A stretch of DNA of 58,786 nt from CAVXAE01 sp044225565 (GTDB lineage Bacteria; Pseudomonadota; Gammaproteobacteria; Steroidobacterales; Steroidobacteraceae). Shown here piece by piece: positions 35,211-43,810 of the stretch; the first letter of the stretch is position 1, and each line of letters opens with the position of its first letter. Below the pieces are notes generated by a model. That model was given only the letters and a program-made list of their open reading frames with translations. It was not told the origin of the DNA and searched no databases. The stretch covers positions 1 to 58,786 of the forward strand of contig JBGAIL010000002.1 of the NCBI GenBank assembly GCA_044225565.1. The letters run 5' to 3'. The position numbers and the translations under genes were made by a program.

Positions 35211-36821
35211 ATGGCCGACCATCACGCTGCTCACGCCGCCGCTCACGACCACCACGACCACAAGCCGCACGGCTGGCGTCGCTGGGTCTACGCGACCAAC
35301 CACAAGGACATCGGCACGATGTACCTGGTGTTCGCGGGCATCATGTTCTTCCTCGGCGGCATCATGGCCCTCGTGATCCGCACGGAGCTCTTCAAGCCCG
35401 GCCTGCAGTTCGTCGACCCGCAGTTCTTCAACTCCATGACGACCATGCACGCGCTGCTCATGATCTTCGGCGCGGTCATGCCGGCGTGGACCGGCCTCGC
35501 CAACTGGCAGATCCCGCTGCAGGTGGGCGCGCCGGACATGGCGCTGCCGCGCCTGAACAACTTCAGCTTCTGGATCCTGCCGTTCGCCTTCACCATCCTG
35601 CTCGCCTCGCTGTTCGTGCCGGGCGGCGGCCCTGCCGGCGGCTGGACGATGTATCCGCCGCTCATGCTGCAGGGCGGCGCGTCCTTCCCCATGACGATCT
35701 TCGCGATCCATCTCATGGGCGCCTCCTCGATCCTCGGCGCGATCAACGTCATCGTCACCATCATGAACATGCGCGCGCCGGGCATGGGCCTGCTGCGCAT
35801 GCCGCTCTTCGTGTGGAGCTGGCTGATCACGGCCTACCTGCTGATCGCGGTGATGCCGGTGCTCGCGGGCGCCGTCACCATGCTGCTGACCGATCACTTC
35901 TTCGGCACCACCTTCTTCACGGCCGCGGGCGGCGGTGACCCGGTGATGTTCCAGCACATCTTCTGGTTCTTCGGGCATCCCGAGGTCTACATCCTCATCC
36001 TGCCGGCCTTCGGCATCGTCTCGGAGATCATCCCGACGTTCTCGCGCAAACCCATCTTCGGCTACGAGACCATGGTGTACGCCATCGCCTCCATCGCGTT
36101 CCTGTCGTTCATCGTGTGGGCGCACCACATGTTCACGGTGGGCATGCCGCTCGCCGGGCAGCTGTTCTTCATGCTGTCGACGATGCTCATCGCGGTGCCC
36201 ACGGGCGTGAAGGTGTTCAACTGGAGCACCACCATGTGGAAAGGCTCGATGACCTTCGAGCCGCCCATGCTGTTCGCCCTCGCCTTCCTGTTCCTCTTCA
36301 CCATCGGCGGCTTCTCGGGCCTGATGCTCGCGATCGTGCCGGCGGACTTCCAGTACCACGACACCTACTTCGTCGTGGCGCACTTCCACTACGTGCTGGT
36401 GCCGGGCGCCATCTTCTCCATCATGGCGGGCGTCTACTACTGGCTGCCGAAGTGGACCAGCCGGATGTACGACCAGACGCTCGCCAAATGGCACTTCTGG
36501 CTCTCGGCCATCTTCGTGAACGTGCTGTTCTTCCCGCAGCACTTCCTCGGCCTCGCCGGCATGCCGCGCCGCATTCCCGACTACGCCGTACAGTTCACGG
36601 ACTGGAACATGATCTCCTCCATCGGCGCCTTCGGCTTCGGCCTCTCGCAGCTGCTCTTCCCGTACATCATCTGGAAGTGCGTGCGCAGCGGCGCGCCGGC
36701 GCCGAGCCGCGCATGGGAAGGCGCGCACGGTCTCGAGTGGGAGCTGCCCACGCCGCTGCCGTTCCATACCTGGGAGACGCCGCCGTCTGCGGATGTCGTC
36801 GCACGCGGCGCGGCGCATTGA
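35211..36821 (+). CDS. coxA: Cytochrome c oxidase subunit I (aa3 type)
   Basis: Catalytic, proton-pumping subunit with heme a and the heme a3-CuB site. It has 536 residues and about twelve membrane helices. Landmarks are TMHALLMIFG (heme a ligand), FWFFGHPEVYILILP (CuB His and cross-linked Tyr), WAHHMFTVG (CuB His pair) and HDTYFVVAHFHYV (heme ligands). The N-terminus is His-rich. The type A proton-channel residues appear present. Confidence 0.97.
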   Translation: MADHHAAHAAAHDHHDHKPHGWRRWVYATNHKDIGTMYLVFAGIMFFLGGIMALVIRTELFKPGLQFVDPQFFNSMTTMHALLMIFGAVMPAWTGLANWQIPLQVGAPDMALPRLNNFSFWILPFAFTILLASLFVPGGGPAGGWTMYPPLMLQGGASFPMTIFAIHLMGASSILGAINVIVTIMNMRAPGMGLLRMPLFVWSWLITAYLLIAVMPVLAGAVTMLLTDHFFGTTFFTAAGGGDPVMFQHIFWFFGHPEVYILILPAFGIVSEIIPTFSRKPIFGYETMVYAIASIAFLSFIVWAHHMFTVGMPLAGQLFFMLSTMLIAVPTGVKVFNWSTTMWKGSMTFEPPMLFALAFLFLFTIGGFSGLMLAIVPADFQYHDTYFVVAHFHYVLVPGAIFSIMAGVYYWLPKWTSRMYDQTLAKWHFWLSAIFVNVLFFPQHFLGLAGMPRRIPDYAVQFTDWNMISSIGAFGFGLSQLLFPYIIWKCVRSGAPAPSRAWEGAHGLEWELPTPLPFHTWETPPSADVVARGAAH

Positions 36822-36836
36822 CGGGAGAGCACTTCG

Positions 36837-36962
36837 TTGTCGCCACACGTTGACGCCTCTCGTCGCTCGCAGATCCGCCGCACGGCCATCGTGCTGGGGC
36901 TGATCGCCGCGGCGTTCTATGTCGGCTTCATCGTGATGGCTGTGGTGCGCAACGCGCCGTGA
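36837..36962 (+). CDS. 41-residue single-span membrane protein, candidate cytochrome oxidase small assembly protein
   Basis: A small gene between coxA and ctaG. TTG 36837 follows GGGAGA by eight bases. The basic N-terminus (SRRSQIRR) precedes one hydrophobic helix (TAIVLGLIAAAFYVGFIVMA). The stop overlaps the ctaG GTG start by 4 bases. Proteobacterial cox clusters often hold such a small protein in this slot. Its function is inferred from position only. Confidence 0.75.
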   Translation: MSPHVDASRRSQIRRTAIVLGLIAAAFYVGFIVMAVVRNAP

Positions 36963-37531
36963 GCGACGTCGACCGCAAACGCCGCAACAACGGCATGGCG
37001 TTGAAGCTCGGCGCCATGGCGGTCGGCGCGTTCGCTTTCGGCTTCGCGCTGGTGCCGCTTTACGACGTGCTGTGCGACGTCACCGGCTTCGGCAACCAGA
37101 AGCGGCTCGCCGAGCGGGCCATCGCGACCGAGCATCCGGACAGGAACCGCACCATCACGGTGGATTTCGTGGCGGACCTGCCGAGCGTCGGCAACTGGGA
37201 GTTCCGCCCCGTGCTGCGCTCCATGAAGATCCATCCGGGCCAGCTCTACTCGGCGGACTTCATCGCCCGCAACCTCACCGGCCGCGCGACGGTCGCGCAA
37301 GCCATCCCGAACGTGGCGCCCTCGAAGGCTGCCGCATACTTCCACAAGACCGAATGCTTCTGCTTCACGCCGCAGCCCTTCGCGGTGGGTGAGGAGCGCG
37401 CCCTGCCGGTGCGCTTCATCGTCGACCCCGCACTGCCGCCGTACGTGGACCGCATCACGCTCGCCTACACTTTCTTCGACGACTCGACCCGGGTCGTCGC
37501 CTTGACGCCCGACCCGAGAAAACGGACCTGA
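36959..37531 (+). CDS. ctaG: Cytochrome c oxidase assembly protein CtaG (Cox11)
   Basis: Membrane-anchored copper chaperone that delivers copper to the CuB site of subunit I. The 190 residues comprise one N-terminal transmembrane helix and a periplasmic domain bearing the copper motif CFCF (Cys133, Cys135). FFDDSTR near the end is typical. GTG 36959 overlaps the small gene before it. Confidence 0.95.
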   Translation: MSDVDRKRRNNGMALKLGAMAVGAFAFGFALVPLYDVLCDVTGFGNQKRLAERAIATEHPDRNRTITVDFVADLPSVGNWEFRPVLRSMKIHPGQLYSADFIARNLTGRATVAQAIPNVAPSKAAAYFHKTECFCFTPQPFAVGEERALPVRFIVDPALPPYVDRITLAYTFFDDSTRVVALTPDPRKRT

Positions 37532-37533
37532 AC

Positions 37534-38553
37534 ATGGCCAACGCACACGCTCACGACGCCAATCGCTATTACGTTCCGGAAAGCAGTCACTGGCCGATCT
37601 TCGGCTCCTTCACGCTCTTCGTGCTGATGGCAGGCGTCATCGCCTTCCTGAACCACTGGGCGGGCGGCTGGGCGATGGTTCCCGGCTTCCTGATGCTGGC
37701 CGCCATGTTCGCCGGCTGGTTCGGCACGGTGATCGGCGAGAACCAGCGCGGCATGTACAACATGGACGTGGACCGCTCGTTCCGCATGGGCATGATGTGG
37801 TTCATCTTCTCCGAGGTCATGTTCTTCGCCGCCTTCTTCGGCGCGCTGTTCTACGCGCGGTCGCTGTCCGTGCCGTGGCTCGGCGGGCAGGGCGTGAAGT
37901 ACTTCACCAACCTCGTGCTCTGGCCGGACTACCAGGGCCACTGGCCCACCAACGGGCCGGCGCGCGTCGGTGGGCACGAAGATTCCACGTTCAGCGTCAT
38001 CCCGGCGTTCGGGCTGCCGGCGATCAACACGCTCATCCTGCTCACGAGCGGCCTCACCGTCACCATCGCGCATCACGCGCTGCGCGCCGGCAACCGGCAG
38101 ATCCTCACCATCTTCCTGGCGGCCACCTTCATCCTGGGCTTCCTGTTCGTGGGCCTGCAGGCGCACGAGTACGGCGAGGCGTACAAGGAATTCGGCCTGC
38201 GCCTCTCGACGGGCATCTACGGCTCGACGTTCTTCATGCTCACCGGCTTCCACGGCCTGCACGTGACGATCGGCGCCATCATGCTGCTCGTCATCTGGCT
38301 GCGCGTGCTGAAAGGGCATTTCACGCCGAACCGGCACTTCGCCTTCGAGGCCGTGGCGTGGTACTGGCACTTCGTCGACGTGGTCTGGCTCGGCCTGTTC
38401 GTGTTCGTCTACTGGATCTCGAGGCAGCCATGCGGCGAGATGAGGCCGAAGCGCCACGCGAGGATCAGCAGCACGAAGAGCGCGATCGACAGCACGATGC
38501 GCACCGTGAGCGCGCGCACCAGCTTCGGGGAGTCGCCGCCGCGGGAGAGATGA
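37534..38553 (+). CDS. coxC: Cytochrome c oxidase subunit III with extended C-terminus
   Basis: Core membrane subunit with seven helices that supports proton uptake and stability. The family body is complete (YYVPESSHWP, MWFIFSEVMFF, LQAHEY, TGFHGLHVTIG, YWHFVDVVWLGLFVFVYW). Subunit III usually ends almost at once after this last motif. Here the frame continues for about 46 further residues, rich in Arg and Ser, antisense to the DUF2909 gene. The product is 339 residues. The extra tail looks like a lost stop codon rather than a real domain. Confidence 0.93.
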   Translation: MANAHAHDANRYYVPESSHWPIFGSFTLFVLMAGVIAFLNHWAGGWAMVPGFLMLAAMFAGWFGTVIGENQRGMYNMDVDRSFRMGMMWFIFSEVMFFAAFFGALFYARSLSVPWLGGQGVKYFTNLVLWPDYQGHWPTNGPARVGGHEDSTFSVIPAFGLPAINTLILLTSGLTVTIAHHALRAGNRQILTIFLAATFILGFLFVGLQAHEYGEAYKEFGLRLSTGIYGSTFFMLTGFHGLHVTIGAIMLLVIWLRVLKGHFTPNRHFAFEAVAWYWHFVDVVWLGLFVFVYWISRQPCGEMRPKRHARISSTKSAIDSTMRTVSARTSFGESPPRER

Positions 38554-38627
38554 AACAGCGCCGAGCCCAGGCTCGCGACCGTCGCGATCAGGATGCCGAT
38601 GATGAGCAGACGGATCAGGGGTTCCAT
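38409..38627 (-). CDS. Twin transmembrane protein (DUF2909)
   Basis: The 72 residues hold two hydrophobic helices (LLIIGILIATVASLGSALFHL and IVLSIALFVLLILAW). The opposite-strand position between coxC and the SURF1 gene is the same as in Pseudomonas cox loci, where a DUF2909 gene occupies this place. Its role is unknown, presumably in oxidase biogenesis. Its 3' end overlaps coxC by 145 bases; its stop codon is the complement of the coxC Tyr-Trp codons. Confidence 0.82.
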   Translation of the reverse strand: MEPLIRLLIIGILIATVASLGSALFHLSRGGDSPKLVRALTVRIVLSIALFVLLILAWRFGLISPHGCLEIQ

Positions 38628-38659
38628 CGGCGCCGAGTGTATAGGAGTCGTCTCGTCCC

Positions 38660-39400
38660 GTGCCCCCGCGCCTGGCTCCCGACCGCCGTGCCTTCGCCCC
38701 TTCGTGGCTCGCGACCCTGCTCGCGCTGGCGGCGATCGTCGCGTTCATCTCGCTGGGCCGCTGGCAGTGGGAACGCGGCGAGGCGCGGACAGCGCAATGG
38801 GAAGAATTCGAGAAGGGCGCGAGCCCGCCGCGCGAGCTCGGCTCGCTCGGGTTGGATGAGATGGAGCGCTTCCAGCGCGTGTCGGTGGTGGGCGAATTCG
38901 ATGGGCGACACCAGTTTCTGCTCGACAATCGCGTGCTCGACGGCCGGGCGGGGTACGAGGTGCTGACGCCGTTCCAGCTCTCCGACGGCCGTGTCGCGTT
39001 GGTGGATCGCGGCTGGCTGCCGTCGTCCGGCTATCGCGACCGGCTTCCCGAGGTCTCTCTGAAAACCACCGGCGCCCGCAGGATCGTCGCGCGCGTCGAT
39101 GAGTTGCCCAGCGCCGGCCTGGCGCAGGGCCGTGCGGCGCCTTCGCGGGAGGACGCCTGGCCCAGACTCACCAGCTTCCCCGCCCCTTCCGAGCTGAGCG
39201 CCTCGCTGGGCCGCGAGCTCGAGTCGCGCATCCTGCTGCTCGACTCGCAGGACCCCGAAGGCTATCGGCGCGAATGGCAGCCCCCAGGCCTTCCGCCTTC
39301 GCGCCACTTCGGTTACGCGATCCAGTGGTGGGCGTTCGCCATCGTGGCCTTCGTGCTCTGGATCGTGATGGGCCTGCGCCGAAAGCAAGCTGCCGTATGA
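38660..39400 (+). CDS. SURF1-family cytochrome oxidase assembly protein
   Basis: Inner-membrane factor that helps insert heme a into subunit I. The 246 residues have one helix at each end (ATLLALAAIVAFISLGRWQ; WWAFAIVAFVLWIVMGL) enclosing a periplasmic domain. The family signatures LGRWQWERG, VDRGWLP and HFGYAIQWW are present. It starts at GTG 38660 and overlaps the next gene by 4 bases. Confidence 0.92.
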   Translation: MPPRLAPDRRAFAPSWLATLLALAAIVAFISLGRWQWERGEARTAQWEEFEKGASPPRELGSLGLDEMERFQRVSVVGEFDGRHQFLLDNRVLDGRAGYEVLTPFQLSDGRVALVDRGWLPSSGYRDRLPEVSLKTTGARRIVARVDELPSAGLAQGRAAPSREDAWPRLTSFPAPSELSASLGRELESRILLLDSQDPEGYRREWQPPGLPPSRHFGYAIQWWAFAIVAFVLWIVMGLRRKQAAV

Positions 39401-39975
39401 ACGACACCACCCGCTCCCTGCGTGCCCGCAACCTGCGCACCGTCGGCGCGCTCGCCGCCCTCTTCGTGCTACCGCTCGCCCTGTCGTTCTGGATGTACTA
39501 CGGCGGCGGCTGGCAGCCGGCCGGGCGCACGAACCACGGAGAGCTGTTGCAGCCCGTGCGGCCTTTGCCGCTGGACCGGTGGCCTGAAGCGAAGCCGCTG
39601 GCGGAAAAGTGGGCGCTGCTCTTCGTGGCCCGGGGAAGCTGTGACGAACCCTGCCGGAATGCGTTGCTCGTGATGCGCCAGACGCGGCTCTCGCTCAACC
39701 AGGAGATGCATCGCGTGAACCGCGTGCTCATCGCGCACGCGGGCTGCTGCGACGAAGAGTTCTTCCGACGCGAGCATACCGGCCTCATCGTGCTGGATGC
39801 GGGCAGCGCCCCCGCGCGTGACGTGCTCGAAGCGTTCCCCGCGGACGACCCCGCGCACTCGATCTATCTCGTCGATCCTCTGGGCAACCTGGTGCTGCGC
39901 TACGACGACCGCAGCAATCCTAAGGGCCTGCTGCAGGACCTCAAGAAACTGCTGAAGCTCTCCCACATCGGATGA
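39397..39975 (+). CDS. Membrane-anchored Sco-like thioredoxin-fold protein
   Basis: The 192 residues start with a transmembrane anchor (ALAALFVLPLALSFWMYY). The soluble domain has FVARGSCDEPC, a CxxxC pair (Cys82, Cys86) like that of Sco copper chaperones, and SIYLVDPLGNLVLRYDD. Divergence from true Sco proteins is considerable, but the position between SURF1 and ctaA matches the conserved hypothetical gene of Pseudomonas cox loci. A role in CuA metallation or thiol reduction is inferred. It is coupled by 4-base overlaps on both sides. Confidence 0.8.
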   Translation: MNDTTRSLRARNLRTVGALAALFVLPLALSFWMYYGGGWQPAGRTNHGELLQPVRPLPLDRWPEAKPLAEKWALLFVARGSCDEPCRNALLVMRQTRLSLNQEMHRVNRVLIAHAGCCDEEFFRREHTGLIVLDAGSAPARDVLEAFPADDPAHSIYLVDPLGNLVLRYDDRSNPKGLLQDLKKLLKLSHIG

Positions 39976-41015
39976 ACGCCGCTCCCGCCACTGCGAATCT
40001 CATTCGGCGTCTCGCGCTCGCAGGATTCCTGCTGTGCTGCGTAGTCGTCGTGCTCGGCGCCTATGTCCGGCTGACCGCGGCGGGCCTCGGCTGTCCGGAC
40101 TGGCCGGGCTGCTACGGTCATTTCACGCCGACCGGCGCGCAGCAGAACCCCGCAGCGCAGGCAGCTTTCCCCGCATCACCGCTGGATGTGGGCAAGGCCT
40201 GGCGCGAGATGGTGCATCGCTATGCCGCGGCGACACTGGGATTGATCATCGTCGTCATCACCGCGCTCGCCATTGCCACGCGGCGCAAGCGCATCGTACC
40301 CATGGGCCACGCGTTCGCACTGCTGGGCATCGTCGTCGTGCAGGGCATGCTGGGCATGCTCACGGTGACGTGGAATCTCAAGCCACTCATCGTCACGCTG
40401 CACCTGCTGTTCGGGCTGACGACGCTGGGGCTGCTCTGGTGGCTGTACCTTTCGTTGCGGGCGAGCGCCGTCTCGCGGGAGCGGTTTCTCGCTCCTGCCA
40501 GACCCACCGGCGCATGGAGCACGGTCGCGCCTCGCCGGCTGGTGCTGGTCGCACTGATCGCGCTCGGCCTGCAGATCGCGCTCGGCGGATGGACGAGCAG
40601 CAACTACGCCGCCGTCGCCTGCCCGGACTTTCCCAAATGCCAGGCGCAGTGGTGGCCCGAGACGGACTACCCCGATGCGTTCGTACTCTGGCGCGGGCTC
40701 GACATCAACTACGAAGGCGGCGTGCTCGCGCATCCCGCGCGCGTCGCGATCCATCTCACGCATCGCATCGGCGCCATCATCGCGAGCCTCGCGCTGCTGC
40801 TCGCGGCCTTCAGTGTGCTGAGAAGGCGCTCGCTCTCGCATGCTCGCGTCGCGGCCATCTCCGTGCTGATCGCACTGGCATTGCAGCTCGCCATCGGCAT
40901 CACGATGGTGGTGGAAGCCTTCCCGCTCTCATTCGCGACGGCGCACAACGCCGGAGCGGCGCTGCTGCTGCTCGCCTCGCTCGCGCTCTATCGACAGACC
41001 CGGCGCAGTGGCTGA
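39972..41015 (+). CDS. ctaA: Heme A synthase (CtaA/Cox15)
   Basis: Oxidises the methyl group of heme O to form heme A for the aa3 oxidase. The 347 residues contain about eight helices and the heme-ligating His regions EMVHRYAA, TLHLLFG, HLTHRIGA and TAHNAGAA. Early ACPDFPKC and LGCPDWPGC segments hold the paired cysteines of the family. The start overlaps the Sco-like gene stop. Confidence 0.94.
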   Translation: MNAAPATANLIRRLALAGFLLCCVVVVLGAYVRLTAAGLGCPDWPGCYGHFTPTGAQQNPAAQAAFPASPLDVGKAWREMVHRYAAATLGLIIVVITALAIATRRKRIVPMGHAFALLGIVVVQGMLGMLTVTWNLKPLIVTLHLLFGLTTLGLLWWLYLSLRASAVSRERFLAPARPTGAWSTVAPRRLVLVALIALGLQIALGGWTSSNYAAVACPDFPKCQAQWWPETDYPDAFVLWRGLDINYEGGVLAHPARVAIHLTHRIGAIIASLALLLAAFSVLRRRSLSHARVAAISVLIALALQLAIGITMVVEAFPLSFATAHNAGAALLLLASLALYRQTRRSG

Positions 41016-41901
41016 CATCGTGTCGACGCCCGCTCATGTGCCGACCTGGCGGCACTACTTCGAACTGACCAAGCCGCGCGTGGTGGTGCTGATCGTCTTC
41101 ACGGCGATCGTCGGCACCCTGCTCGCGAGCCCCGGGCTGCCGCCGCTCGATGCGCTGCTGTGGGGGAATCTCGGCATCGCGCTCGCCGCGGCTTGCGCGG
41201 CGACCATCAATCACGTGCTCGACCGGCGCATCGACGAGCAGATGACCCGCACCCGTGCCAGACCCCTGCCGACCGGCCAGCTCACCGAAAAGCAGGCCCT
41301 CACATTCGCCGCGGTGCTGGGCGTCGCGTCGATGGCGATCCTCGCGTTCCTCATCAACCTGCTGACGGCGGTGCTCACGTTCGCCTCGCTCATCGGCTAC
41401 GCAGTGATCTACACCGTATGGCTGAAGCGCGCGACGTCGCAGAACATCGTCATCGGTGGAGCGGCCGGCGCGGCACCGCCCGTGCTCGGCTGGACCGCGG
41501 TCACCGGCACCGTGGATCCCAATGCGCTGCTCCTGTTCCTCATCATCTTCATCTGGACACCGCCGCACTTCTGGGCTCTGGCCATCGCGCGCAAGGACGA
41601 CTACGCGCGAGCGGGGATCCCGATGCTTCCGGTGACGCATGGAGTGGAATACACGCGCCTGCAGGTGCTGCTCTACACAGTGCTGCTGACCGTAGTGACC
41701 ATCATGCCGTTCCTGACGCGCATGAGCGGCCTCATCTATCTGGCGGCGGCGGTCGTGCTCAATGCGGGCTTCCTGTATTACGCGCTGGCCCTGAAGATCA
41801 CCACGCGCGAGGATCTTCCCATGCGCGTGTTCAAGTTCTCCGTGAAGTACCTCATGTGGCTGTTTGCCGCGCTGCTGGTGGACCACTACATACGGGTATA
41901 G
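41008..41901 (+). CDS. ctaB: Protoheme IX farnesyltransferase
   Basis: Transfers a farnesyl group to heme B to give heme O, upstream of CtaA. The 297-residue UbiA-superfamily protein has NHVLDRRIDEQMTRT with RPLPTGQ as the first Asp-rich motif, and ARKDDYARAGIPMLP as the second. It starts at GTG 41008, overlapping ctaA by 8 bases, and closes the oxidase biogenesis unit. Confidence 0.95.
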   Translation: MADIVSTPAHVPTWRHYFELTKPRVVVLIVFTAIVGTLLASPGLPPLDALLWGNLGIALAAACAATINHVLDRRIDEQMTRTRARPLPTGQLTEKQALTFAAVLGVASMAILAFLINLLTAVLTFASLIGYAVIYTVWLKRATSQNIVIGGAAGAAPPVLGWTAVTGTVDPNALLLFLIIFIWTPPHFWALAIARKDDYARAGIPMLPVTHGVEYTRLQVLLYTVLLTVVTIMPFLTRMSGLIYLAAAVVLNAGFLYYALALKITTREDLPMRVFKFSVKYLMWLFAALLVDHYIRV

Positions 41902-41923
41902 TCTTGCCCCCGGAGGACAGGCG

Positions 41924-42715
41924 ATGCTGATCGAGCGCATCTGGGCTGCGAACGACTACCGCAACTTCCACTACCTCATCGCCTGCCCCGAAACGGGCGA
42001 GGCGCTCGCCATCGATCCACTCGTCTGGCAGCGATGCCTCGATGCGGCCCGAGGCAAAGGTTGGCAGATCACGCAGGTGCTCAATACGCACGAGCACGGC
42101 GACCACACGGGCGGCAACGCAGGAATGGTCAGCGCCACCGGCGCGAAAGTCCTCGCTCATGCCGGTGCCGCCGGTCGGATCGGCGGCGTGGATCGCGGGC
42201 TCGGCAAAGGCGACGTCATCCGCGTCGGCAGGACCGTCGAGCTCGAGTGCCTCGACACTCCAGGCCACACGATGACCCATGTATGCCTCTTCGCGCACAC
42301 CGAGCAGCCCGCGCTGTTCAGCGGGGACACGCTGTTCAACGCCGGAGCGGGAAACTGCCACAACGGCGGAGATCCCGAAGTGCTCTACGACACTTTCGCC
42401 ACGCAGCTCGCCCGCCTGCCGGATTCGACCCGGCTCTACCCGGGGCACGAGTATCTCGCGCGCAATCTCGAGTTCACCCTCGATCGCGAGCCGGACAACG
42501 GCAATGCGGCCGACTGGCTCGCGAAGTCCCGTGCCTGCAACGGGGCAAGTGCGCCAGTGACGACGCTGGCCCAGGAGAAGCAGTTCAATGCGTTCCTGCG
42601 CCTGCAGAGCCCGACGGTCATCGCGGGCCTGCGCGAGAAGTTTCCGGAAATCGGCGAGAGACCGGATGCGCGCACCGTCTTCCTGAAGCTGCGCCAGCTG
42701 CGCAACCGCTGGTAG
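41924..42715 (+). CDS. gloB: Hydroxyacylglutathione hydrolase (glyoxalase II)
   Basis: Hydrolyses S-lactoylglutathione in methylglyoxal detoxification. The 263 residues have the metallo-beta-lactamase signature THEHGDHTGGN, the metal-binding DTPGHTMTHV and SGDTLF, and the C-terminal YPGHEYLARNLEF expected of glyoxalase II. ATG 41924 follows GGAGGACAG. Confidence 0.94.
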   Translation: MLIERIWAANDYRNFHYLIACPETGEALAIDPLVWQRCLDAARGKGWQITQVLNTHEHGDHTGGNAGMVSATGAKVLAHAGAAGRIGGVDRGLGKGDVIRVGRTVELECLDTPGHTMTHVCLFAHTEQPALFSGDTLFNAGAGNCHNGGDPEVLYDTFATQLARLPDSTRLYPGHEYLARNLEFTLDREPDNGNAADWLAKSRACNGASAPVTTLAQEKQFNAFLRLQSPTVIAGLREKFPEIGERPDARTVFLKLRQLRNRW

Positions 42716-42724
42716 CCCGCTCGC

Positions 42725-43102
42725 GTGGCACGCATCCTGTACCTCGACGACGAAGAGCCTCTCGCCTTCCTCGTGAAGCGCATGCTGGAGCTGCTGGGCC
42801 ACCAGCCGAGCGCGTTCACGGCGCCGGCGCGAGCCGTCGAGGCTTTCCGTGCGCAGCCGGAAAGCTTCGACCTAGTGCTCACCGATCTTTCGATGCCCAC
42901 GATGAGCGGTATCGAGTTCGCGGAGCAGATCCTTGCCATCCGGCACACGGCCCGCGTGGCCGTGCTCACGGGTCATGCCGACCCGAAAGACGTGGAGGCC
43001 GCCCACGCCGCAGGCGTGATGGACGTGGCCTCCAAGCCCGGCACGCTGCAGCAGATGGAGCAGGTGCTCGGGGTACTGCTCGCGAAAGCTGCTGCCGTTT
43101 GA
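42725..43102 (+). CDS. Single-domain response regulator
   Basis: The 125 residues make up a receiver domain alone. Asp8 and Asp9 form the acidic pocket, Asp54 (in VLTDLSMP) is the phosphoacceptor, and Thr82 and Lys104 (SKPG) complete the switch residues. With no output domain it would act by protein contact or as a phosphate relay. No histidine kinase is nearby. GTG 42725 lies 9 bases after gloB. Confidence 0.9.
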   Translation: MARILYLDDEEPLAFLVKRMLELLGHQPSAFTAPARAVEAFRAQPESFDLVLTDLSMPTMSGIEFAEQILAIRHTARVAVLTGHADPKDVEAAHAAGVMDVASKPGTLQQMEQVLGVLLAKAAAV

Positions 43103-43105
43103 ATC

Positions 43106-43720
43106 TCAGCCTGGCGGTCGCCAGGTGATCGGAATGTGTCCGGGCTGCTTCGCCACGCGCTCCAGCCACGCGCGCACTTTTGGATAAGGCGCGAGATCCA
43201 GATGTCCTTCATGGGCCACGTGCGTATACGCATAGAGGGCGATATCCGCGATGGTGTAACGCTCGCCCACGAAGTACGCGTGATCTTTCAAATGAGACTC
43301 CATCACCGCGAGCGCGGCTCGCCCCTGCTCGAGCCGCTTGGGCAGTTCTGCCTGCCGGGGTGAGTCCGCAGGCAGGTGCTTCACGATGAAGCGCGGCGTG
43401 GCCACGTAAGGCTCGTGGCTGTACTGCTCGAAGAACATCCACTGCAGCACCTTGGCGCGCTCCAGCCGGCTGCCGGGGAGCAATGGCGAGCCTTCGGCGA
43501 GATACCAGAGGATGGCGTCGGATTCGGCGAGGCACGTGCCGTCATCGAGCTCGAGCGTGGGAATGCGACCGTTCGCGTTCTTGGCGAGGAAGCCTGGCTG
43601 GCGCGTCGCGCCCGCGAGGATATCCAGCTCCACCCAGCGGCAGGCCTGGCCCAGTTGCGCCAGCGCCAGGCGGATCTTGTAACCGTTGCCGGAATCCATG
43701 TAGTCGTAGAGGGTGGGCAT
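43106..43720 (-). CDS. Glutathione S-transferase family protein
   Basis: The 204 residues show an N-terminal thioredoxin-like half (LYDYMDSGNGYKIRLALA, NGRIPTLELDDGTCLAESDAIL) with the glutathione-binding IPTLE and ESDAI. A helical C-terminal half contains GERYTIADIALYAYTHVA. Substrate unknown. It is convergent with the response regulator gene. Confidence 0.9.
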   Translation of the reverse strand: MPTLYDYMDSGNGYKIRLALAQLGQACRWVELDILAGATRQPGFLAKNANGRIPTLELDDGTCLAESDAILWYLAEGSPLLPGSRLERAKVLQWMFFEQYSHEPYVATPRFIVKHLPADSPRQAELPKRLEQGRAALAVMESHLKDHAYFVGERYTIADIALYAYTHVAHEGHLDLAPYPKVRAWLERVAKQPGHIPITWRPPG

Positions 43721-43810
43721 GGCAGGCTCCAGCGCTCCATCGGGCGCGCGACGAGGGGCTGGATCTTAAGGCCGCGCGCCGGTGCCGTCTGCCTGTTAGG
43801 CTTCGCCGCC

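Noticed and set aside
43376..43810. Long upstream extension of the PerM-type protein
   Set aside because: It lies over the opposite-strand GST gene and has no membrane or family character; ATG 43811 gives the normal start.
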